The translations under genes were made by a program, and so were the position numbers. From Himantopus leucocephalus (Eukaryota > Chordata > Aves > Charadriiformes > Recurvirostridae): a DNA stretch of 64,000 nucleotides. The notes beneath the pieces were generated by a model. It saw nothing but the letters and a program-made list of their open reading frames with translations. It did not search any database and had not been told where the DNA came from. Positions 27,548-39,100 of the stretch are shown here, one piece after another. Numbering within the stretch: the first letter of the stretch is position 1; every line of letters starts with the position of its first letter. The DNA is taken from the NCBI GenBank assembly GCA_003993805.1, contig RSEF01000017.1, positions 10,607,895-10,671,894 on the forward strand. The letters are read 5' to 3'.

Positions 27548-28340
27548 TGTTGTGAATCATCTTATACCTCGACTGTCAGCTCTTCGGCGTAGATAATAAT
27601 GATGGCAACATCAGTAAAGCTGCAGTTTAGATGGATTCATGTGTGGCTGAAAGATGTGTGCCAAAGCAACGGTGAAACTGTTGTGAAATGTAGAAGGAGT
27701 AATAGGGCAAGAAGGGCAAAGAAAGCGATTTAAATGCTCTAAGGAAGAATGAACAGCTGTGTAATACTGATGCAGGAGATGAGGATATAAATCATTTGGT
27801 GATGATCAGCAAAATAATGGCATGAAAATAACCAGCAGGGTGACCACAAAACCAGACATGTGCAGAGGGTGAGGCTCAACATAGCAGCATCACAGCCATT
27901 TGATCAATAGTAGGAGTGTTGAAGCTGAGAACTGCATGCAAAGCTGTCAGGGCACATATAAGCCATAAAATCTACAGTCTCTGGTTACAAAGTGACAATT
28001 GTCTTTTTTTTTTCTTTTTTTTTTTGCACCTTACTCTATGACTCTGAAATGTGAACAAGTTAGTACAAGAACATCAGAGGAACTAGAAATCATTAATCAA
28101 CAATACCTCCAAGCCATTATGCTTATAAGTGTCAAGACAAAATAATGAGTAATGATTTTCTGCAATACATTTTCACAAACTGTTTAAAAAAAATTACTTA
28201 GAAAAAAAATCAACTTTTCTGGACTGCATTTTTTTCCTAGCTGAAAGAAACAAATATATTAAACCACAGGGATATTTAAATGGGCAGATATAAAATGCTA
28301 AAAAGGGATGCAAGATCTAGGAAGAAGGTCTTGTCTATAC
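27548..28340 (+). mobile_element. Decayed non-CR1 LINE (reverse transcriptase C-terminal region)
   Basis: Translated plus-strand segments match, in order, the C-terminal region of non-LTR retrotransposon ORF2. These are VNHL then YLDCQL and DGNISKA (27552-27620; family pattern YLGSxL...EIxxRIxKA), KLRTACKAV (27922-27948; pattern KLKVYKAV), TLLYDSEM-stop-T (28028-28057; pattern TLLYGSETWT), ELEIINQQYLQAIMLIS (about 28080-28130; pattern LExFHQRCLRxIMxIS), NNE near 28141, and a KGMQDLGRRS segment near 28302 (pattern KRYKDxLKxS). Differences from the family patterns are mostly G-to-A-type changes, plus frameshifts and stops, so this is a long-dead copy. A poly-T tract and about 230 bases of unmatched sequence interrupt it. 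CR1 copies have a different C-terminus. Confidence 0.6.
28004..28025. repeat. Poly-T tract inside the LINE remnant
   Basis: A run of T with a single C interruption lies immediately before the TLLY-type motif of the LINE remnant. It is not part of the reverse-transcriptase pattern, so it is a later expansion or the tail of a small minus-strand retroinsertion. Confidence 0.7.
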
Positions 28341-29125
28341 TGACTTGGAGGTCAACAGCATCAAGAAGTCCGCATGACACATTGAGAACGAGTTTCACAT
28401 GTTAGTTACAAACCAGAGATGAAGGGCCTCTGCGTTCATTTGCCATGTTATGAAGTAGCCTAAAAATCAAGAATCAGACTTTTTCCCTGTCTTGCAACTC
28501 ACGGATACCTTTGAAAAACTGAAATTCGTGACAGACAACTGCCACTAGAACTTCTTCTTTTTCATGAATTCTTCATTCATTGGGTTGTCTCTAATTTAAG
28601 AACATCTTTCAGCTTTTCTGGCCAGGAACTCTAACTGAAGGCATGCAGGCATCTGATATTTTCCTGTCGCCTAGGGTATTTGCAATATGATGGATGAACA
28701 TTCAACGCTTTGCCTGCATCCTACTTCTGCTACCTCCTTTTTATCATCTGAAAATAGAACTTCTTATTAAACTTTTGCAGACCAGGAAATTCTTCATTGC
28801 ATTTGAGATGAACAAACACCTCAGGAGAAATAGCATCGTCATGAAAGGTCAGAGTGGTTGCTCTGTAAAACATCTTTAAAAAAAAAGTCTTAAAAAAATA
28901 TTGTGATAGGTCAGACAAACTTTTCAAAACTCAAATAACTGGGAAATTGTCAGCCCACTTCAATTAAATGATCTTGCATTTACATTATCACCTGAAACAA
29001 CACTTTGTTATTAGTATTCTGTGAATTTTAAAGCCTGCACTTTATACTCTTAAAGCATAGCACTAAGAAGGAAAAGGGACAGTATCTGGACGCAGTCTTT
29101 CGTGAAGACCTCACTGCGTGCTCAC
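28341..29125. other. Non-coding AT-rich DNA
   Basis: No gene is recognised. The first part may still belong to the decayed LINE, but no further motif could be matched. Confidence 0.45.
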
Positions 29126-29129
29126 AATG

Positions 29130-29420
29130 GGTTTGGCGACGGGGTGGTGGCTGCCTGCTGCCGGTCCCATCCTCGCCGATGCTGCTGGGGGACCTGCTGC
29201 CGTCCCCCGGCCCGGGCCCTGCCACAACAGTTGCCCAGGGAGTGGGCTGGCGGCCGCGGAGCCCCAGCACGCCGGGGGAAGCAGCCGTGGCGTTGTGTGG
29301 CACAGAAGGAGTGTGCACAGTGCGGCAGCCGTGTGGTGCCCCACGGGAAAGCCCTTTGCCAGCCAGGGACTGTAACGGCTCCTTCCGCCCCTTCCTCTCT
29401 GTGAAATGTCACTCCTTCAC
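29130..29420. other. Short GC-rich patch
   Basis: About 290 bases are G/C-rich, with open frames of up to 107 codons on both strands in several frames. The open frames follow from base composition, and none has a recognisable product. Confidence 0.45.
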
Positions 29421-29479
29421 GCCATACCGCAGTCAAGGATCCCACGTCCTCATCTTGACATTAAAGAAATAGATTTAAT

Positions 29480-29960
29480 TGTCAGTCCTCTTAAACAAGC
29501 GTTTAATTCCATTCTGTGGGGACTAAAGACACTCTTAAATAATTGAGCGGCTAAGAGATTGGTTATTTCTGTTTTCATTGCCCGTATTGATTTAAGTGTA
29601 GTTAATCCTTTCAAATACCCATGTCACACAGGGCCTGATGGCTCTCTTTAGGGCAATATTGTTCCTCTGGCTAGATTATTTGACATCAAGCATTGTAATG
29701 TCACAATAAATCCTTCATGTGGGCTGTTCTTTTCAAAGAGAAGTACCAGATGGGGACTTTGCCTCTTACATTAAACTCTTGGTTTTACTAGTCAGAAGTT
29801 GGGCTTGTGAATAATTTTCATTAAATTTTCTTTTGTGCCTCATAAAAGCTACCTCTGCAGCAGTGACATTAAATAATCAGAAGCCCAATTAAACAGGCAT
29901 GTGGACATAAAACAAACCAAGGTGTTCCCCTCACTGCAAATTAAATATAGTTGTGTGTAA
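29480..29960. promoter_or_regulatory. Candidate conserved non-coding element
   Basis: This is unique AT-rich sequence without open frames, rich in TAAT and ATTAAA words (29490-29530, 29560-29620, 29700-29890) and with balanced complexity. It has the texture of vertebrate developmental enhancers. No specific factor or target gene can be named. Confidence 0.25.
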
Positions 29961-30564
29961 AATAATCTCATTTGGGATATAACCCAATACAGAGCTTGTG
30001 GAATGGATTTTACAGACAGAAGTGGGGATGGCTGAAGCCAAGAACCCACAGACATGTTTTACAAGTCATTGCAACTTTTCTTACTTCAAGTTAAGTGCTA
30101 AATCTGTCCGTCTACCTTGAGCTCCATCCAATTAGTTGAGTGATAGTCCACTTGTTACTTACAAATGGGTCCAAATGGACCAAATAAATACCTGTTCTCC
30201 AAAACTTCCCTTGGTTCATGCAATCATCTTTATTTCCTCCTTTACTGTGCTTTAGAATACCTCTGGCATTAGCTGCAGAGGAATAGGGAAAAGCAGAGTA
30301 ACGCATGAATTTCCCTTGAAGCAGAAGATCTCGCACCTTTGCCCACGCTGTTCACATGCACGACTGCTCTATGAAAGAATTTTTAACTTTTTTCCTCTGT
30401 TTGTCTGGTCTTCCCTTTGGTATTAATTGCATTGCCTGCTTTCCTTTTTTGGTTTAGCCTTATTCTGAGACTACTTAATGGTCAGTTGGTAATCAGCCTG
30501 CATGGTACTTCTTTGGCTCTGTCTCCGAAGAGTTTACTGTCTAAATATGGAAAGTAATAGCAGG
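29961..30564. other. Unique flank of a CR1 insertion
   Basis: Nothing recognisable is seen. Confidence 0.4.
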
Positions 30565-31108
30565 AATCACAGAATCACATAACACTGAGGTTACCAGGCA
30601 CCTCTGGAGATCACCTAGTCCAATCCCTCTGCTCAAGCAAGACCAGCTAGAGCAGGCTGCCCAGGACTGTGTCTAATTGGGTTTTGATTATCTCCAGGGA
30701 TGGAGACTGCAGTCTCTCTGGGCAGCCCGCTCCAGTGCTCAGCCAGCCTCACCACAAAAAGGTTTTTTCTTATGTTTAAATGGAATTATTTCCTGCATTT
30801 CAANTCTTTTCCTTTCACTGGACACCACTGAGAAGAATCTGGCTCCATCCTTATTGTACCTTCCCATATGTTTATACAAATGTGCATAAGATCCACTGAG
30901 ACTTCTCTTTTCAGGCTAAACAGTCCCAGGTCTCTCGGCCTCTCCTCATGTGTCGGGTGCTCCAGTCCCTTAATTATCTTCACGGCCCTTCGCTGGACTT
31001 GCTTCAGTAGATTTATGTTTCTTGTACTGTGGGGCCCAAAACTGAGCACAGCACTCCAGATGCGGTCTCACCAGTGCTAAGTAGAGGGAAATAATCACAT
31101 CCCTCGGG
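30565..31108 (-). mobile_element. CR1 LINE, 5'-truncated, minus strand
   Basis: Read on the minus strand this is the 3' end of an avian CR1 element. The terminal ATTCTGTGATT-type repeats are at 30565-30580, the 3' region follows, and the end of ORF2 lies at 30786-31049. That segment includes the pattern NINLLKQVQRRAVKIIKGLE and EERPRDLGLFSLKREV, characteristic of the CR1 ORF2 C-terminus. The copy is about 540 bases, far shorter than the full 4-5 kb element, as expected for target-primed insertion with 5' truncation. The ORF is degraded and one base (30804) is undetermined. Confidence 0.92.
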
Positions 31109-31618
31109 ATGAGGGGGAAAGGGTCCGATACACAGGTGGCAGAACCACTGCAAACGTTATGGTGTAATTGTGAACCTCTCCTCCTGAGTTACATTTATAT
31201 AGTTTTAATGGTAGGAGGGAATACAGCCAGAATGAAGAAAAGTTTGAGTCTTGAAAGATTAAAGACCTGGTTCAGACCAGCTTTGTGAGCTCTGTGGAAA
31301 GCAACTTCAACACACTGTGACCCACCGAGCCACTCTTTGGGAATTTGCAGGTCGTATCTACTAAAAGGGAAAATTCAGAATCAATGAAAATATTTAAATT
31401 CGATCTTATTTAAGAATTAGCGTATAGTTCTCTTTTTTTCTAAGGACAGTGGAATCAAAGAGGGTCAGTTTCTCTCCAGCCTGTTTTGGGTTTTTGCGAA
31501 TCCATGTACAAAGGTTTCCCGAAGCTGCTGCTTCCTGGGTGCATTCCCCTATGGAGGTGTGACTGCAAAGAGATCCTTCTCCAGGGTCTCCGTTTGCATT
31601 CACCAGTCTGTAGCACTT
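31109..31618. other. Unique sequence between CR1 and LTR
   Basis: Nothing recognisable is seen. Confidence 0.4.
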
Positions 31619-31820
31619 TGTTGTGGTTTGGGCCGAATCAGTTACTGGGTCGTGGGGGACCCCAGATGGGACTGACNNNNNNNNNNNNNNNNNNNNNNNN
31701 NNNNNNNNNNNNNNNNNNNNNNNNNNNNNNNNNNNNNNNNNNNNNNNNNNNNNNNNNNNNNNNNNNNNNNNNNNNNAGTTACTGAACAAAATTGGTCCTG
31801 TTTTACCTCAAACCAGGGCG
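31619..31820 (-). mobile_element. Avian ERV LTR interrupted by an assembly gap
   Basis: The left end TGTTGTGGTTTG and the right end CAAACCAGGGCG form an imperfect terminal inverted repeat, typical of LTR ends (TG...CA on either strand). The right 35 bases recur at positions 1-35 of the window. The flanks cactt (31614-31618) and cattt (31821-31825) could be a 5-bp target duplication with one mismatch. The visible LTR parts are 58 and 44 bases; the rest is hidden by 100 Ns. Whether this is a solo LTR or a longer provirus cannot be told. No gag, pol or env sequence is visible. Confidence 0.7.
31677..31776. other. Assembly gap of 100 Ns
   Basis: Exactly 100 N bases are present, a common placeholder for a gap of unknown size. 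It falls inside the LTR, so repeat collapse during assembly is the likely cause. Its true length could range from tens of bases to a full provirus. Confidence 0.97.
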
Positions 31821-34800
31821 CATTTGTTTCTATTGCATTAATAATCACTTAAAACAGAACATTTAAATCCTTCTTTATTTTACCTGAGTACTAATGTACT
31901 CCATCAGCTCCAGCAGGAGCTCTGAAGGGTTGTTGACAGCCTTTCTGCTTCCAGCAGAGTTTGCATCCATTATTTTTCCATGTTCGCTTTTTCTGAGTGA
32001 ACTTTGTTCCCTGGCTACGGCCCATATCTTAAGCTTTTCTACCCACGAACAGGCTGGGCTGCCGAGATGCAAGAATGGCTCCAAGGCGGTGAGCTCAACA
32101 GCAGGCAAGGCTTACAGCGTTTTCCTCCCTCTGGTAATTTTGCTGTGAGCTGCACCGTGCAGGTAAGAAGCAGCAGCACGAGAACGGGGAGAGGTGCAGC
32201 CGTCTTGCACCGTCTCCCTGCCACAAACAGAAGGGCGTTTGATTATCAGTACTTCAAATGGCCGTGAAGCGGTTAGCTTGAATATGTGTTCAGTACTAAT
32301 TATTTTAGCAGTCTGATCAAAACCATCTATTCTGCTGATTCAGTATATATTCAATTGCATTCATGGCCTTTTCCTGCCTGCTGCTATAACCCAGAATTTA
32401 CCACCGTGTTCACAGCATTTTTCACATGTACTACAGCGCGTTTCTGAGCAGCAGGCACGCTGCGCGGGGGCAGCTGAGCGAGGTCCAAGGCTGGCTGGTT
32501 TCAGACAGCGATTCCCCTGGGGCGTTCCATGGGGAGGAGGGACGTTGGGTCGTTGGGCACGTTGGCCTCCACCTGGGACCCACACCTGGGACAGCCTCTC
32601 CGCTCCCGCCACCCCAGAGGGGAAGGGCCGATCTGTTCTGCGGCGCTATTTCTGCCTGGCTCTCTCTAACTCGTCTTTAAGGCGCTGGCAAACCCCAAGA
32701 CTTTGCCCTCTCCATCAGAAGTGTCCAGGGTCTGGGTGTACCGGCCTGCCCCGAGCGCTGCGACCCTTTCCTCTTCCCACAGATCACACACACAGCTTTG
32801 TGCTGCCCAGTGAAGTGGTTAGTGTCGTGGAGGGGTGCACTCAGGAGCCTCAGGACCACAGTGTGACTTTCTGGTACCCCTGCAGCGGTGGGGGACAGGG
32901 CTAACAGTGGGATTAACTGGGCACGGTTCTCGTCTCACCGACTGGTGGGCACAGGCCGCTGGAATTTTCCTCTGGATTGATTTTGTCAAAATAAGATAAT
33001 GTTTCTATTGGCATTCTTGATAATCAGCCAAGAGCTCTAAAGTCCCGGTCAGCTCAGCTGACATGGCTCTCTCCTCTGCTAATTTAAGTTTTATCACAGT
33101 ATTTCCTTGGAAGTAGCAATAGCATGGCTCATGGATTTCAGTCTGTACTGTGGGGANAATATCAACGATCTTGATGCTACCTGCCCCAGCAACATTTATA
33201 TTAACCAAGGAAAAATGATTCTTTATTTATTAATAAGAAATTCTGCTTTTATTACTGCCTTTTTAGTAACCAGATGTGTATTTGAATTTCCTGAATTTTA
33301 TGCATCATCTGGATGAAGCATCTGGATCCACCTCATTGTGTAGCCTTTACTGACAGAAAATATTTTGGACTGGCAGCTAAAAGGAAACAGAGAGAATCAG
33401 CTGGTAGTGTTCAGCGTGCTCCAGAGCCCGCTGGATTGTCCTTAATGACTGATCTGAAGCAGAGGGAAGCTGGTAGCCAAGCCAGATACTGGAGTTCCTT
33501 TCTGACCCCAGCTCAGGCAGAACGCTGTTTTTCTATGTCTCTGAGCAGAGAATTCTCACTTGGACTCACTGGGGAGGCAGAAATATTCCTGTCTATGGAA
33601 CTGGAAGCCACTGGTAAAACCTGCAAGAACAATGAGCTCACATTTCTGTGGATGCCTACCAAAACAAACCCTGTATTTGTAGCTGCAGATGGACGTCCTT
33701 TTCCTTTGTCCTCAGAGCAGTGAGTATCAAGCAGGAGGAAAACTCTTGCAGGAGTGTTTTTGATCGTTTTGATGTATCTGAGCCTGTCATTGGTGCACAA
33801 CCTGCATGGAAAAGGTCCCCTCCCTTTTCTGCCGTTTGAAGGATGTTTCCCTTCAGGGATATTCTCTGAGAAGTCAAATTATGTGTTCTGTGTGGTGTAG
33901 CATACGATAAATGCCATGAGCTCCTCCCCTCAGGCAAACTGAACAATCCCTGCAGACCTGTGCAGGCATCACAGACCCATTCTTAATATTCCAGAAGTGA
34001 CTTTTACACTTGGTCTGGTTACGTGGTATGTTGCGTGAGAACATTCTTCATCTGAGGGAAGAATGCGCTGCTGAGTGGTCAGGCAGTGCAGGTATAGGAA
34101 AAGCCACCATAATTGGCAGCGCACAGCATCTCGATGTGATTGTACTGAATGTCCAAATGTCAGAATATGCACGGAGAAGAGCTGCTGGGTTTGTTCAGTG
34201 CCCTAAATTAATATGCTGAAGTGGACAGTGAGTAGCGATGTACCTTGAAGATGATGCAATGGTTGAGATGGACAGTTGTTGGCCAAGATGGACGGTCAGG
34301 AGCTCCACCTTGTCTGAAAACCTTCTCAGCATGGATGAAGTTTCTACAGGCATATCACACCAGATTCCTGCTTTTCTTCCACATCATGCATACAATTTTT
34401 ACAGAATCTAGAACACTACATGGAAGACTCTTCTAGCACAGCACTGCATTTTCATTCTCAGTTGCACAGGACAGACATTGTTGCCTTTCTTTCCCAGTTT
34501 TGTCCTGTTACTTTGAGAGCGGAGAGTGATTTTCAGGATTACCTTCAGATGCAGGATTAAGTCGGACTTAACACTTCAAAGGTAGTCTCCAGAGACACGT
34601 GGAGGTCTTCAGGGAAGAGAGATGCGGGAAAGGGAGGATGCTTCATGTAGTATTAAGCAATATCTTTCACTGGTCACTTAGACAGTGGATCTAGTTTCCA
34701 GGAGATCCACAGCAGAATGCAGTCTTTCCTTGTATTGGCTCTTCTGCATGGAAATGCAGTCTGATACGAAGCCAAGTTTTCAAACTTAAACTCAGTGGTG

Positions 34801-35715
34801 AATATACAGAACTCTGCCAACAACGGAAAGGTGTAAGTTCCTGGCCCCGCGTGAGTGCATGTGCTGCACTGCGAGCCTCGGCACCGCCCGGCTCCTGTCA
34901 CCCCTCTCTCGGTCTCTGCATTAGCACAGATTGCTGGTCCGCTTCGAGCGTTGTTCTCCCACCACCAGCATTCAGAATAAAAATATTGCCTCCTTCTCAG
35001 CAGGAGCAGCTTCCGTGTGTTGAATGAGGTTAAAATCTCTTCCCTCTGGATTGTTACACGTGTGTCATCGCTGCCCTTCTTTCTAAGTAGAAAGATGATG
35101 TCCAAGGTGAAAAATGTGTTAGAAAACCAGGCGGACAAGGAAGCTCTGCAAACCCAAACAAGTATGTAATTCAGGCTTTGTTTTTGTGTGCGGGGGTACA
35201 GACACTCACTGCACTTGTGGGTTATACCAAACCAGTTTCATGTTTGTTCACTGAAGAAACTGCATGAGGAATTGTTGTCTATTACCTGTCTGCTTGGGGC
35301 ATATTTACAGCATACTAGTATGCACAACACTTTTTTTAACCTATTGATTGCCATTCTTCCATTATCTTGCCACAGCGCTGCCCTAAGCTCTTTCTGGGTG
35401 GTCATAACAGATCCAGGATCTGCAGCAAGGCACAGAGAAACGTGCAGTTCAGTTCAGTCTTTCTAACGTACATTCGATCACTTTTTTTCACAGTTAATTT
35501 TAAGAAATACATGTTACTGTCAAATCCTGTCCTTATTAAGTAAGAGTTTACATATTTGATGCATTTTTAAATGACATTTTAAAGAAGTTTTCTTAAGATT
35601 ATAATGGAGACAGTCTGTCAAGAATGCAGTGAGCAGCAGCGAAGGGGAGCATTCCAACGGCATTACCGAGGCCCTCTGCAGCCGCACACCCAGCACGCAG
35701 GCTTTGCTTCGTTAT
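31821..35715. other. Non-coding DNA, no gene recognised
   Basis: No gene is recognised. A GC-rich patch lies at 32450-32640. A 136-codon plus-strand frame at 33313-33723 is followed by a donor-like GCA|GTGAGTA, but the translation has no known motif. One undetermined base is at 33157. 34674-35138 carries a 154-codon minus-strand frame, also without recognisable content. Confidence 0.5.
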
Positions 35716-35719
35716 GCCT

Positions 35720-36190
35720 AGAGGTGTAAGAATAGCTGTGAACAGCTAATAAGAATCAATGCTATTGGAGACATCTGTTTCAGTTTTCATTTTTCAGTGT
35801 TATTAGTGCTTATTGGTACAAGGCTCAGGAATGCAGCCAATCCCTTTGAAGTGAAGTGTATTGTAAGGCTAGAGGCATTGTGAGCCTTGTTGATGACCCT
35901 GTCCGTAACCTTTCAATTAAACATCCGTAATGCACGGAATGAGAAAAGACCTCCTTAAAAGAGAAGACTGGTATACTGAAAATCACGCTGCTGTCATTTT
36001 CGTATTCGTTTTGGATTTTACAAAGTAATCTCCAAACAAATAACAGGTTCTTTCCTTTTTCAAAATCCTTTAGCTTTCAAAAAAATCTGTGACTCTGGTC
36101 ATGTGAATATGCCACTGTGCTTTTAGTTATTAATACATAATAAAAATCCTTAATCCCTGCACAGTACAATTCACCAGAGAAAAGGTGGCT
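35720..36190. promoter_or_regulatory. Candidate conserved non-coding element
   Basis: This is AT-rich unique sequence with no open frames and many ATTAAA, TAAT and CAAT-like words, especially 35730-35960. It has an enhancer-like texture only; no motif specific enough to name a regulator is present. Confidence 0.25.
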
Positions 36191-39100
36191 CTTTTCCCTA
36201 AACCTAGAAAATAAGACAAAGACCAACCGGAGCTGAAGTCAGCTGCCAGCTATGTCCTGTTTTCCTCAAAAAATCAGTCCTCATCACGTGCGCCTACAAC
36301 AAAAGCTGGGATCAGGAGGACAATTTGACTTGTCAATAAATTGATCTGCATAAACTCCACAGATCAGAGTGAGGTTTTCAGAGAGGCATTTTGCTGACCA
36401 CAAGGAGGTCAGGGCAGCCTTGGGAAAGGTGTCAGACCTGGCACGGCAGCGCGGTATGGGCTGGTGGTCCTGCGTGCACCGCGCTCTCTGCAGCCACCTC
36501 CGTGCAGAGTCTGGGTTGATTAAGGAGATTGTCCCAAACGCAATGGAAGTGGAATCTGGAGAAAGTTGAGATGAGCTATGTGGGAACAATCACTGTTTCT
36601 AAGTCAGTGCTAGCATACTTTAAATCCATACATGGGAAAAGTTTTCGAGCCCCTCTGACAGTCTGATAAACCAGTGCCTAACACCGCGTAGTGACCCCTG
36701 TGAAAGGTACTTTTGCCAAGACAAGCGAAGAGAAGTGTATCCATCTGTCGAGTGGTTTATGCTGGGTGATAGCTGGTTGCTGCTCACTCATGGAGGACAC
36801 CACAATGTTTTTCTAGTCCTTTGCACAGATGTAGCAAGTCTATTTCGGTATTTATCTTACCATGAAATGACGAGAGTCCTCCCCCTAACTGCCTTGAGAG
36901 AAAGCAAGTGAGAGCGTCTGCCCACCGTCTGGGCCGCGGAGGAAGCTGACGTTCAAATGGCGCAATGCAACTCCGGTACTGGGCATGTTTCGGTTAAACA
37001 GGCCTACTGCTGACTGCATGCAATATTGACAAGTAAATGCAGATGAACAGAAGTGGAAACAGCCTTACGGCATGAGAAAAAGCAGTAAAGTAGGTGAACA
37101 GTGGCAGTGGTACCTTCACCACTCTTCTCTGCTTCTCAATAGCAGTGGGGAGGATCAGCTTGGGTTTTTCAACAATTGGTGTGAAGTTTGAACTCATTGA
37201 CTTGATTTTTTACATAGAGTGATTAATATAATTATTTAATTGTACTAAAATGGAAAGAGTTACAAATATTAGCAAGAATCAAAATGTAATAAAAATGGGC
37301 CAAGAGGGAGATGAGAAAAGTGGCAGAAGTTAGTTGGCCTCAGAGATGAGACGTTACAGCCTACACGTAAGTGGGAGAGGAATTACTTAGGATCGTAAAA
37401 GCAGGAATGATGGAAGGAATGAATAATGGCAAACCTTGGGCTGGCAGTGAACTCTGCTGGGCTGTGGGAAAGTCTCATAAGCAAAGGGTGGAGTACATCG
37501 CTAAGGACATTTAAATCAACTAGAACAAGGTAGAGCAGCAAACGTTTTCTGAAAAAAATACCTATGTTAGTCTTTCGGGATGAGATACAAGATGTTACAA
37601 TGCCAATAAGTTCAATCTGTGTTTTAGAACAGGCCACCAACTTTGCTGTTGGGACACAGCTTGGGCTCAGCTGTAAAGGGGACGGAAAGAGTGGCTTCAG
37701 GTCGGTCAGACATACGCAGGCAAGGTATGACAAAGCCTGCTCCTGAACCCTCCTACGAGGCTGTGAAGGTCTCCTGTGGTGCAGCAGCAAATTTATGTAT
37801 GTAGAGAGGCATCACCAGGGTTTAAAGTTTTTTTGGCTGCCTAAATAGGGCCTTCAGGGAGAAATTTCCAGAAGAAAGTACATGATTTGAGTGGAGGCTA
37901 AGGAGTGGTACCAGCTGGGTCTGCCTGCAGCGCCCTGAAGGCTAGCATCCTCAGGTCTCACGCCTGTGGGTGTTGCAGCTCATTTTAGTTTTCTGCAGTG
38001 TTTACCCACTGTGAGAGCACGTGGGCAGTGCCAGATCTGTTCTCTACACTCAACTTTATCCAAGAAACCTGTCTTTTCTGATGCCTAAAGTTAGCCTGGG
38101 ACATGACGCTATGCAGCATCAGTCTGCGAATCTCTAGTTAAGCACTAGTCACACTTGCATTATGTCGTACTTACGCTACTTAAGATGGACATGGGCACTT
38201 TCATCATGTTAAATGCCATTTTCTGTCACCATTATGTGCACAGCCTCCTCCTGAGGCCAGTCTCTTAGTGCCAGTCCATAAAAACAGGGACAGCTTTTGT
38301 AAGCTTCAATAGTATAGACTTAAATTCACCCTGTGACTTCTGTCAGAAAAGTGACAGACACTATGGGAAACCAAGACACATTTTAAGGACCTTGTTCACA
38401 AGAGGATTAATTCGCTGAATAAAATCATATATATGCACAATATTGTCTGACCCCCTCCCACCCTTGTTTAAAACAATGGGATCAAAATCAATGCTTATAT
38501 GAATCCATTAACTTAATAAAATGCATGAAAGTGGAGAAATGGAAAAAGTTAAAAATTACTTTTAATAACTCCTCATGAGTTTTAGATAGCAAGACCTTCA
38601 GCACCATTTAAGGCTATGCTTGCAAAATTCAGATGTGTTTGCTCACCTGTATGTATGTGTGCATTATACAAAAAGCCAGAAGACACAGGGAAAAAAGTAA
38701 CAGAACTGTGTTTAGGTGGGGAGCCTTTGTTATTGAAATCAAGTTCGATGTGAAAAATCTTTAACAAAAGTGGATTTTTAAAAGGGTTGTTGGCTAGGTG
38801 GTTTTATTCACAGAAAATGGATTGGGAGAGCAAATGAAAACTGCAGAGTGCTTATGGTGCCTTCTAGCATGGTTCATCGACAGGAAAAAGAGTGTATTTT
38901 TTATCATTTGCATACATCACCACTGAGAAAAAAAAATTAAACTGAAGCCACAATAACAATGGTAATTTTTTAAGAAAAAAATTGGCCTGATTATTTTTAA
39001 AAAATTTAGATATGCAGGAACATATCCCATACTATAACATCATGGCACCAGGCGTGGAAGCATTTCTTGTTCTAATAACAATAACAGATGTTGCTGAAAA

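Noticed and set aside
33313..33723. 136-codon plus-strand frame ending near a donor-like GCA|GTGAGTA
   Set aside because: A few frames of this length are expected by chance, the translation matches nothing I know, and the acceptor side is weak.
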